The translations under genes and the position numbers were made by a program. A DNA stretch of 64,000 nucleotides from JAENVU01 sp963801105. Its GTDB lineage: Bacteria > Actinomycetota > Acidimicrobiia > IMCC26256 > JAENVU01. Numbering within the stretch: position 1 is the stretch's first letter; every line of letters starts with the position of its first letter. The stretch lies in assembly GCA_963801105.1 (NCBI GenBank), contig CAWDDH010000003.1, forward strand, positions 2,852,001 through 2,916,000. The letters run 5' to 3'. A model generated the notes under the pieces. It was not told the origin of the DNA, did no database searches, and saw only the letters and a list, made by a program, of their open reading frames with translations. This document shows, one piece after another, positions 20,054-27,529 of the stretch.

Positions 20054-22081
20054 TCAGCTGACCGCCTTCAGCTCGCGCTTGAGCTCGTTGACCTCGTCCC
20101 GCAGGCGCGCGGCCTCCTCGAAGCGGAGCTCCTTGGCGGCCTCGTGCATCTCCTCCTGGAGGCTCTGAATGAGCCGGCCGAGCTCGTCGGGCGGTACTCC
20201 CTTGAGGTCCGCGAAGAGCGCGCTGCTCCGCCGGTTGCGCCCCCGCCCCCGGCCACTGCCCGAGCTGGCTTCCTCGCCGTCGCGCAGGCGCACCATCTCG
20301 AGGATGTCGGTGACCTTCTTGCGGATGGTGACCGGATCGATGCCGTGCTCCTCGTTGTACTCGAGCTGACGCTTCCGGCGACGGTTCGTCTCGCTGATCG
20401 CGAACCGCATCGAGTCCGTCACCTGATCGGCGTACATCACGACCTGACCGTCGATGTTGCGTGCGGCGCGACCCATCGTCTGGATCAGCGCCGTCGAGGA
20501 GCGGAGGAAGCCCTCCTTGTCCGCGTCCAGGATGGCGACGAAGGACACCTCGGGGAGGTCGAGGCCCTCACGGAGCAGGTTGATGCCGATCAGCACGTCG
20601 AACTCGCCGAGCCGCAGCGCGCGGAGGATCTCGACCCGTTCCAGGGTGTCGACCTCGCTGTGGAGGTAGCGAACGCGGATCCCCAGCTCGAGGAGGTACT
20701 CGGTCAGGTCCTCGGACATCTTCTTGGTCAGCGTGGTCACGAGGACCCGCTGGTCTCGCTCGGCGCGCAGGTTGATCTCGGCAACGAGGTCGTCGATCTG
20801 ACCCTTGGTCGGCCGGATGACCACCTCGGGATCCATGAGACCCGTCGGGCGGACGACCTGCTCGACCACCCTGGTGGACACCTCGAGCTCGTACGGGCTC
20901 GGCGTGGCCGACATGAACACGACCTGGTTCAGCTTCTCGGTGAACTCCTCGAAGCGCAGCGGTCGGTTGTCCATCGCGCTCGGGAGTCGGAACCCGTGTT
21001 CCACGAGCGTGTCCTTGCGCGAGCGGTCGCCTTCGAACTGGCCGTGCAGCTGCGGGACCGTGACGTGGCTCTCGTCGAGGACCACGAGGTAGTCGTCGGG
21101 GAAGTAGTCGAGCAGCGTGTACGGCGCCTCACCCGCCTGGCGCCCGTCGAGGTGGCGCGAGTAGTTCTCGATACCGGAACAGAAGCCGATCTCGCGCATC
21201 ATCTCGAGGTCGTACGTGGTCCGCATGCGGAGGCGCTGCGCCTCGAGCAGCTTGCCGGAACCCTCGAGCCGCTCGAGCCGCTCCTGGAGCTCGATCTCGA
21301 TCCCCTCGATCGCTCGCTTGAGCTGCTCCTCCTGGGTCACGTAGTGCGACGCGGGGAACAGCACCATCGTCTCGAGGTCCTCCACCAGCTCGCCGGTGAC
21401 CGGATCGACCGACATGATCCGTTCGATCTCGTCGCCGAAGAGCTGCACCCGGATGCCGCGCTCCTCGTACGCGGGGAAGATCTCGATCGTGTCACCCCGG
21501 ACACGGAACTTGTTCCGGACGAAGGACATGTCGTTGCGCTCGTACTGGAGCTCGACGAGCCGGCGGAGGATGTCCCGCTGGTCGTGCTCCTCGCCGACGT
21601 TCAGCGTGAGCAGCTGAGTGGCGTAGGTCTCCGGCGAACCGAGGCCGTAGATGGCGCTGACGCTCGCGATGATCACGACGTCTCGCCGGCTCAGCAGGGC
21701 GCTGGTGGCGCTGTGGCGCAGCCGGTCGATCTCGTCGTTGATCGAGCTGTCCTTCTCGATGTAGGTGTCACTCGACGGGAGGTACGCCTCGGGCTGGTAG
21801 TAGTCGTAGTACGAGACGAAGTACTCGACCCGGTTGTGGGGGAAGAACTCCCGGAACTCCGCGGCGAGCTGGGCGGCGAGGCTCTTGTTCGGGGCCAGGA
21901 TCAACGTCGGCCGTTGCACGGCCGCGATGAGGCCCGCGATGGTGAACGACTTCCCCGAGCCGGTGATGCCGAGCAGCGTCTGGAACCGCTCCCCCGCCTC
22001 CACTCCTGCGCTGAGCTGCTCGATCGCCTTCGGCTGGTCCCCGGCCGGGGCGAAGTCGGAGACGAGCTGGAACTCGGGCAT
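20054..22081 (-). CDS. uvrB: UvrABC system protein B
   Basis: Damage-verification helicase of nucleotide excision repair, cytosolic. The 675 aa protein is full length. Landmarks are Q-motif region FAPAGDQPKAIEQL, Walker A LLGITGSGKSFT, the beta-hairpin region EYFVSYYDYYQPEAY, DESHVTVPQ (DEAD-like box), VFMSATPSPYE, EGLDLPEVSFVAILDADKEGFLRS and QTMGRAARN (motif VI). The C-terminal UVR domain is ELRFEEAARLRDEVNELK. No indel is seen. Downstream is the amidohydrolase remnant then uvrA; upstream, 78 bp away, is coaE. I found no SOS box immediately upstream. Confidence 0.98.
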   Translation of the reverse strand: MPEFQLVSDFAPAGDQPKAIEQLSAGVEAGERFQTLLGITGSGKSFTIAGLIAAVQRPTLILAPNKSLAAQLAAEFREFFPHNRVEYFVSYYDYYQPEAYLPSSDTYIEKDSSINDEIDRLRHSATSALLSRRDVVIIASVSAIYGLGSPETYATQLLTLNVGEEHDQRDILRRLVELQYERNDMSFVRNKFRVRGDTIEIFPAYEERGIRVQLFGDEIERIMSVDPVTGELVEDLETMVLFPASHYVTQEEQLKRAIEGIEIELQERLERLEGSGKLLEAQRLRMRTTYDLEMMREIGFCSGIENYSRHLDGRQAGEAPYTLLDYFPDDYLVVLDESHVTVPQLHGQFEGDRSRKDTLVEHGFRLPSAMDNRPLRFEEFTEKLNQVVFMSATPSPYELEVSTRVVEQVVRPTGLMDPEVVIRPTKGQIDDLVAEINLRAERDQRVLVTTLTKKMSEDLTEYLLELGIRVRYLHSEVDTLERVEILRALRLGEFDVLIGINLLREGLDLPEVSFVAILDADKEGFLRSSTALIQTMGRAARNIDGQVVMYADQVTDSMRFAISETNRRRKRQLEYNEEHGIDPVTIRKKVTDILEMVRLRDGEEASSGSGRGRGRNRRSSALFADLKGVPPDELGRLIQSLQEEMHEAAKELRFEEAARLRDEVNELKRELKAVS

Positions 22082-22159
22082 CCCGTCACCCTACGCCGGG
22101 CGTGTGACCACGCCTCCTGCGTCCACTCCCCACCCGGGCACCGTTGTCGAGGACGCGGG

Positions 22160-22768
22160 TCAGGGCTTGGCGGCGTGGCGGGCCCGGAGGTCGGTCCAGA
22201 GCGCGTCGACCTGGGTGGCGAGGGCGTCGGGGTGGGAGCCGTTGTCGAGGACGTGGGTCGCGACGGCGCGGCGTTCGTCGTCGGACGCCTGGGCGCGCAT
22301 GCGGGCCGCGGCGTCCTCCCGCCCGACTCCGCGCTGCTCGAGCCGGTCCAGCCGCAGGTCCTCGGGCGCCTCGACGACGATGACCGCCTCGTACCCCCGC
22401 TCCGCCGCGGTACCCGACTCGACGAGGAGCGGGACGTCCATGACGACGATCGCGTCGGCCGGGGCCTCCGCCATCCGGCGCCCGAACTCGGCATGGATCG
22501 GCGGATGGGTGATCGCGTCGAGGGCTGCCTTGCCCTCCGGAGTGGCGAACGCCTTGGCCGCGAGCGCCTGGCGGTCGAGGCGACCGTCGGCGTCGAGGAT
22601 CTCCTCCCCGAAGTGCTCGACCAGCTGGGCCAGCGCGGGTTGGCCGGGTTCGACGACGGCCTTGGCGACCGCGTCGGCGTCGAGGACGACGGCCCCCCGC
22701 TCCGCGAGGAGCGCCGCGACCGTCGACTTTCCCGCACCGATTCCACCGGTCAATCCCACGAGCAGCAC
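22160..22768 (-). CDS. coaE: Dephospho-CoA kinase
   Basis: Phosphorylates the 3'-hydroxyl of dephospho-CoA, the last step of coenzyme A synthesis. The 202 aa protein starts at GTG 22768 with the P-loop LVGLTGGIGAGKSTVAALLAERG. It continues with DADAVAKAVVEPGQP (substrate lid), ITHPPIHAEF, VVMDVPLLVESG and a final helical region. Length and motifs are standard for the single-domain enzyme. It is read toward uvrB, the usual actinobacterial order coaE-uvrB. The 185 bp on its upstream side is shared with the divergent histidine kinase. Confidence 0.95.
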   Translation of the reverse strand: MLLVGLTGGIGAGKSTVAALLAERGAVVLDADAVAKAVVEPGQPALAQLVEHFGEEILDADGRLDRQALAAKAFATPEGKAALDAITHPPIHAEFGRRMAEAPADAIVVMDVPLLVESGTAAERGYEAVIVVEAPEDLRLDRLEQRGVGREDAAARMRAQASDDERRAVATHVLDNGSHPDALATQVDALWTDLRARHAAKP

Positions 22769-22953
22769 GGGCCGGGATCCTACCGATCACCTCCGACGGG
22801 CCCGATTGCCCGACCCGGAGCCTGCGGACCGGTCACAATTGCGCCATCGACGTCGTCCCGCCTCCCAGCCACCGTGCGATTCCACCGAGTCGCGCCGCGC
22901 GTCGTCGCGCCGCACGCGCCGGGCGGACCGCCACGGGTCGGCGCAGCTGGCGC
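22769..22953. other. Divergent intergenic region coaE / histidine kinase
   Basis: The gap holds 185 bp between two divergent starts. A TCACAATTGC stretch near 22834-22843 is the only locally AT-rich spot and could contribute to a promoter. I see no operator palindrome, terminator or small gene that I can support. Confidence 0.3.
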
Positions 22954-24615
22954 ATGGGGAACTGGGCCCGACGCATCGGCCCCCGCCTCGATCCGCGCTC
23001 GGTCGAGGAGCTCGGACGCCTCGGGCCGCTCGCGACGTGGCTGCGGTGGGTGTGCTTCCTCGTCGGGGTCCTGCTCGGGGTCACCACGGTCCAGCCCGAC
23101 CGCCAGGCGCTGCTGATCGCCGGGGCCGTGCTCCTCGCCGACACCGTCTACCGCACGTTCCGGCCGCTCCAGATCTACCCGGCGACGTGGCGAGCGGAGG
23201 CGCTCGTCGTCGCGGACCTGCTCATCGCGGTTGCGTCGATCGCGGTCACGGGCACCTGGACCTCGCCGTTCCTCTTGACCCCCATCCCGTTGGTGCTGCT
23301 CGCCGCCTACGGGTGGGGCTACCGGGAGGGCTGGTTCGCGGCGTTGTTCACCGCGGGCACGATCCTCATGGCCGACGTGCTCAGCGGCGCGAGCGAGAAC
23401 GCGGTGCACACGGGGCTGCTGGCGTCACTCGTGGTCGTGGCCGCGGCCATCGTCGGTGGCTACACGCGTCAGCTCTGGCTCGAAGCGGAGGAACGCGAGC
23501 GCGAGACCGCCGACGAGGTCGCGCGGATGTCGCTCGCCAACGACCTGTTCCACGCGCTCCACGACGTCGTGCGCACACTGCCCGACTCGCTCGACCTGGC
23601 CGAGGTCGTCGCCTCCGCACGCGACACGCTTCGCGAGGTCTTCGAGCCCGACGTGCTCGTGGTGCTCCTCGCCGACGAGACGAGCAGCGCCTGGCGGACC
23701 CAGCTCGCCGAGGGCGCCGCGGTCGCGGAGCACCTCGAGAACGACGACCTCCCGCCCCGTGTCCGTGAGGCACTCCAGCGGCCTGGGGTCGTGCGGGTCC
23801 AGAGCACCGTCACCCGCGACGAGCTGTGGAACGGTGAGTTCGCGAGCAGCGGTCTCGCCGTCGGGCTCCGGACGCCGGATCGGGTCGTCGGCCTCGTCGC
23901 GGTGGAGTACCGGGCCCCCGACCGCGTCTCCACCGCCGACGCCGAGCTCTTCGCCCGGATCGCGTCCTCGCTCGCGCTCGCCGTGGACAACGCGCGTTGG
24001 TTCGGCCGGCTGCGGACCCTCGGCGCGGAGGCCGAGCGCGCCCGGATCGCCCGGGATCTCCACGACCGCACTGCGCAGTCGATGGCCTACATCGGGTTCG
24101 AGCTCGACCGGCTCTCCAACCGCTACAGCGACCCCGCACTGCCCGAGCTGCACCGCGCCGTGCGCGAGGTCGTGGTCGAGCTGCGCGAGACGCTGTACCA
24201 GCTGCGTACGACGGTCACGGACGAGGAGGGCTTCGTCCCGCTCGCCGAGCCGTACCTGAAGCGCTGGTCGGACCGCACGCACGTGGACGCCACGTTCACG
24301 GCGATTTGTCCGGAACAGCGACAGCCGCGGCAAGTCGAACAGGAACTGTGGCGCATCTTCCAGGAAGCGCTCACGAACGTCGAGCGACATGCCGATGCGT
24401 CCTCCGTGCACGTGACCTGGGATTGCTCCAACGCGTCGGCGCGCCTCGAGGTGCGCGACGACGGCGGGGGCATGGACCCGTCGGAACCGAATCCGGAGCG
24501 GTACGGTCTCGTGGGGATCCGGGAGCGCGCCGACGCAATCGGTGCCAAGGTGCGTTTCGACAGCGCACCCGGTTCCGGGACGACACTGCTCATCGAACTG
24601 GAGACGACTTCGTGA
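22954..24615 (+). CDS. NarL/DegS-type sensor histidine kinase with GAF domain
   Basis: Membrane sensor kinase of 553 aa that would phosphorylate the adjacent LuxR-type regulator. Five or so hydrophobic segments lie in residues 25-170. A short coiled-coil linker (about 172-195) and a GAF-like domain (about 205-345, ending FARIASSLALAVDNAR) follow. The HisKA_3 dimerisation domain has the phospho-acceptor His at about 370 in IARDLHDRTAQSMAYI. The HATPase_c domain shows FQEALTNVERHADAS (N box), VRDDGGGMD and GLVGIRERADAIGA. The stop overlaps the regulator GTG by 4 bp (24612-24615). The signal sensed is unknown. Confidence 0.92.
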   Translation: MGNWARRIGPRLDPRSVEELGRLGPLATWLRWVCFLVGVLLGVTTVQPDRQALLIAGAVLLADTVYRTFRPLQIYPATWRAEALVVADLLIAVASIAVTGTWTSPFLLTPIPLVLLAAYGWGYREGWFAALFTAGTILMADVLSGASENAVHTGLLASLVVVAAAIVGGYTRQLWLEAEERERETADEVARMSLANDLFHALHDVVRTLPDSLDLAEVVASARDTLREVFEPDVLVVLLADETSSAWRTQLAEGAAVAEHLENDDLPPRVREALQRPGVVRVQSTVTRDELWNGEFASSGLAVGLRTPDRVVGLVAVEYRAPDRVSTADAELFARIASSLALAVDNARWFGRLRTLGAEAERARIARDLHDRTAQSMAYIGFELDRLSNRYSDPALPELHRAVREVVVELRETLYQLRTTVTDEEGFVPLAEPYLKRWSDRTHVDATFTAICPEQRQPRQVEQELWRIFQEALTNVERHADASSVHVTWDCSNASARLEVRDDGGGMDPSEPNPERYGLVGIRERADAIGAKVRFDSAPGSGTTLLIELETTS

Positions 24616-25259
24616 CACGGGTGCTGCTCGCGGACGATCACCAGATGCTGCGCCAGGCCGTGCGGCGCGCGCTCGAGGACGCCGGCATCGATGTCGTCGG
24701 CGAGGCGGCCGACGGTCAAGAGGCCGTCACGCTGACCGGCGCCCTCGGCCCCGACGTCGTGCTCATGGACGTGTCGATGCCCGTGCTGGACGGCATCGAG
24801 GCCACGCGCCGGATCGCGGCGAACGGCTCCACGGCGCGTGTCCTCGTGCTGACGATGCACGACGAGGACTCGCTCCGGGCCCGGGCCCTGCGCGCCGGCG
24901 CCACCGGCTTCCTCACCAAGGATTGCGAGCTGCGGGAGGTCGTCGAGGCCGTCCGATCGATTGCTTCGGGCGAGGTGCTGCTCTCGGCGGACATCGCCGA
25001 GTCCATCCTCACCGAGTTCCCGGAGGAACCCGTGGCCGAGGAGGCCAACGAGACCACCGGTCCGCTCACCCGGCGCGAGAAGGAGGTGCTCCAGGCCGTC
25101 GCGGACGGTCGCAGCACCACCGAGATCGGCCGCGAGCTCTTCATCAGCGTGAAGACGGTGAAGAACCACCTCGCGTCCATCTACGCGAAGCTCGACGCGC
25201 GCGACCGCACCCAGGCGGTCATCTCCGGCGTGCGGATGGGGATCGTCCAGCTGCGCTGA
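24612..25259 (+). CDS. LuxR/NarL-family response regulator
   Basis: Cytosolic transcription regulator of 215 aa from GTG 24612. The receiver domain covers residues 2-120, with acidic pocket D8/D9, phospho-acceptor D53 (VVLMDVSMPVLDG), T/S switch VLTMHD and the conserved Lys in FLTKDCELREVV. A linker precedes the LuxR helix-turn-helix (about 150-210: LTRREKEVLQAVADG, STTEIGRELFISVKTVKNHLASIYAKL). It is co-translated with the upstream kinase. Targets are unknown. It converges on rpsA with an 8 bp gap; a weak CGAGG/CCTCG stem sits there without a T run. Confidence 0.95.
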   Translation: MTRVLLADDHQMLRQAVRRALEDAGIDVVGEAADGQEAVTLTGALGPDVVLMDVSMPVLDGIEATRRIAANGSTARVLVLTMHDEDSLRARALRAGATGFLTKDCELREVVEAVRSIASGEVLLSADIAESILTEFPEEPVAEEANETTGPLTRREKEVLQAVADGRSTTEIGRELFISVKTVKNHLASIYAKLDARDRTQAVISGVRMGIVQLR

Positions 25260-25267
25260 ACGAGGGG

Positions 25268-26695
25268 TCACGCCTCGGGCGGCGCCTCGGGCTCGGCTGG
25301 AGGCGCGATCTCGGCTTCGGGCGCGGGAGCGGCGGAGGCCGCTTCCGGCTCGGCGGGGGCCGCGTCCGGCGCGCCGGCCACGGCACCACCCTCGACGGCG
25401 GGTTCGCCCTCGGCGCCTGCGCCGGCTTCCTCGGTGTAGTCGGGGCCGATGTAGTTGCCGGCCTCGTCGTAGGCGTGCTCGCCGAACTGGTCCTGGTACT
25501 CGGCGGCGACGATGCCACCCTCGGCGGCCTGCTTGATGGACAGCGAGATCCGGCGGCGGTCGAGATCGATGTCGATGATCTTGACCCACAGCTCCTCGCC
25601 GGGCGTCACGACCTGCTCCGGCGCCTCGACGTGGTGCACCGCCATCTCGGAGATGTGCACGAGACCCTCGATGCCGTCGCCGACCTGCACGAACGCACCG
25701 AACGGCACCAGCTTGGTGACCCGGCCGTAGACCAGCTCGCCGACCTGGTGACCGGTGGCGAACTCCTGCCACGGGTCCTGCTGGGTGGCCTTGAGCGAGA
25801 GCGAGATCCGCTCGCGCGAGAGATCGACGTCGAGCACCTGCACGGTGACCTCGTCGCCGACCTGCACGACCGAGCTCGGGTGATCCACGTGCTTCCACGA
25901 CAGCTCGGAGACGTGGACGAGTCCGTCCATGCCGCCGAGGTCGACGAACGCGCCGAAGTTCACGACGCTCGACACCACACCCGACCGGACCTCGCCGGAC
26001 TTGAGGTTGGTGAGGAACTCGTCACGCTGCTCGCGCTGGGTCTCCTCGAGGTACGCGCGACGCGAGAGGACGACGTTGTTGCGGTTCTTGTCGAGCTCGA
26101 TGATCTTGCACTCGATCTCACGGCCGACGTACGGCTGAAGGTCGCGGACCCGGCGCAGATCGACGAGCGACGCGGGCAGGAAGCCACGCAGGCCGATGTC
26201 GAGGATGAGCCCGCCCTTGACGACCTCGATGACCGGCCCCTTGACCGCCTCGTCGTTCTCCTTCTTCCGCTCGATGTCGCCCCACGCCCGCTCGTACTGT
26301 GCGCGCTTCTTCGACAGGATGAGCCGGCCGTCCTTGTCCTCCTTCTGGAGGACGAGCGCCTCGAGCTCCTCGCCGAGCGTGACGATCTCGGACGGGTTGA
26401 CGTCGTTGCGAATGGAGAGCTCTTTCGAGGGGATGACACCCTCGGACTTGAACCCGATGTCGAGCAGCACTTCGTCGGAGTCGATCTTCACGACGGTGCC
26501 GGTGACGAGGCCTCCTTCGTCGAACTCGACGAGGGTCGCGTCGATGGCGTCGGAGAGCGACATGCCTCCGAGGTCATCGAGCACGACCTCCATGATCTCG
26601 CCCATCTCGTCCAACTCGGGGTTGGTCTCGATCTCGGGCTCGGGAGTGGTGGGGTCGTCGACCACCGCGGTGGTGGCCTGCTCGGTCTCGGACAA
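25268..26695 (-). CDS. rpsA: 30S ribosomal protein S1
   Basis: RNA-binding ribosomal protein that helps mRNA docking. The 475 aa protein has an acidic N-terminal tail (about 1-45) and four S1 OB-fold repeats (about 50-125, 140-215, 230-300, 315-390). Typical blocks are GGLVTGTVVKIDSDEVLLDIG, VVNFGAFVDLGGMDGLVHVSELS and LVPFGAFVQVGDGIEGLVHISEM. A C-terminal Ala/Pro/Glu-rich tail covers about the last 55 residues. The apparent start is TTG 26695, preceded by AGGAG with about 9 nt spacing. Four rather than six S1 domains is normal in actinobacteria. The upstream 91 bp gap must hold its promoter, but I see no clear -10. Confidence 0.95.
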   Translation of the reverse strand: MSETEQATTAVVDDPTTPEPEIETNPELDEMGEIMEVVLDDLGGMSLSDAIDATLVEFDEGGLVTGTVVKIDSDEVLLDIGFKSEGVIPSKELSIRNDVNPSEIVTLGEELEALVLQKEDKDGRLILSKKRAQYERAWGDIERKKENDEAVKGPVIEVVKGGLILDIGLRGFLPASLVDLRRVRDLQPYVGREIECKIIELDKNRNNVVLSRRAYLEETQREQRDEFLTNLKSGEVRSGVVSSVVNFGAFVDLGGMDGLVHVSELSWKHVDHPSSVVQVGDEVTVQVLDVDLSRERISLSLKATQQDPWQEFATGHQVGELVYGRVTKLVPFGAFVQVGDGIEGLVHISEMAVHHVEAPEQVVTPGEELWVKIIDIDLDRRRISLSIKQAAEGGIVAAEYQDQFGEHAYDEAGNYIGPDYTEEAGAGAEGEPAVEGGAVAGAPDAAPAEPEAASAAPAPEAEIAPPAEPEAPPEA

Positions 26696-26786
26696 GGGGT
26701 AACTCTCCTAGGGGAAATGGGCGGTCGGGCGTGACCAAGATGGCCACGCGGTCGGTCGAAGGCTCCAAACGTGGAACCCGGGCAGG

Positions 26787-27518
26787 TTAGCGGGCGTCCG
26801 GGACGTCTGCGAGAAGCAGGAGCTCGGGTCTCGCCAGGGTGACGGCCCCGTCGCCGTAGTCCCCCGGCGCGACCCCACTGACGCGGACCGACCCGAGGCC
26901 GGCGGCGCGGGCCAGCAGCCGGAGCTCCCGGGCGGTGAAGCAGGTCGTCCAGAGGTCGGCGGTGCGCTCCTGACCGTCCTCGTTCCGGAGCGTGGCCGTC
27001 TCGTGGTTGACGCCCGTGGCCGGATCGAACTCGTCGCCGTCCTCGATCCAGTGCAGGGCGAAGTACGAGGAGAACGCACTGACCGCCACCCGGCCTCCGG
27101 GGCGCACTGCCCGGGCGATGCGCCCGACGACGGCCTCGTCGTCCTCCCCACCGAGCAGCCCGAAGCCGCCCTGGCAGAGACAGATCGCCGCGTCGAACTC
27201 GTCGGTGAACGCCAGGTCCCGGACGTCGAGCACCTCGAACGTCGCCGGCAGATCCCCGGTCGCCTCCCAGGCGAGGGCCACGAAGTCGGGCGAGAGGTCC
27301 ACGCCGTGCGTCGCGATCCCCCGTGCGGCCAGGGCCAGCGAGTGGCGCCCGGGCCCGCACCCGACGTCGAGCACGCGCATCCCCGGCTCGAGCCCCATCG
27401 CGTCGACGAGGAACCCGACCTCCTGCTCGGTGCCCTTCGTGAAGGCATTCCGCAGGTAGGCCGGGCCGAGGAACTCCGCGATCGGGTTGAACCAGGCGCC
27501 CGCGGCCGCTCCCGTCAT
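26787..27518 (-). CDS. Class I SAM-dependent methyltransferase
   Basis: Predicted cytosolic methyltransferase of 243 aa. Motif I is RVLDVGCGPGRHSLALAARG (about residues 48-67), followed by GVDLSPDFVALA, the acidic loop EVLDVRDLAF, DAAICLCQGGFGLLGG and VRPGGRVAVSAFS. The N-terminus (NPIAEFLGPAYLRNAFTKGTEQEVGFL) resembles methyltransferases annotated near polA in actinobacteria. The substrate is unknown. It follows polA by 11 bp in the same direction, so the two are probably co-transcribed. Confidence 0.85.
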   Translation of the reverse strand: MTGAAAGAWFNPIAEFLGPAYLRNAFTKGTEQEVGFLVDAMGLEPGMRVLDVGCGPGRHSLALAARGIATHGVDLSPDFVALAWEATGDLPATFEVLDVRDLAFTDEFDAAICLCQGGFGLLGGEDDEAVVGRIARAVRPGGRVAVSAFSSYFALHWIEDGDEFDPATGVNHETATLRNEDGQERTADLWTTCFTARELRLLARAAGLGSVRVSGVAPGDYGDGAVTLARPELLLLADVPDAR

Positions 27519-27529
27519 GGGCGGTCCGC

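Noticed and set aside
20039..23116. Very long open frame on the plus strand opposite uvrB and coaE (about 1025 codons).
   Set aside because: It is antisense to two well conserved genes. Its translation has low-complexity Asp/Leu/Glu/Arg/Val composition typical of the complementary strand of GC-rich genes.
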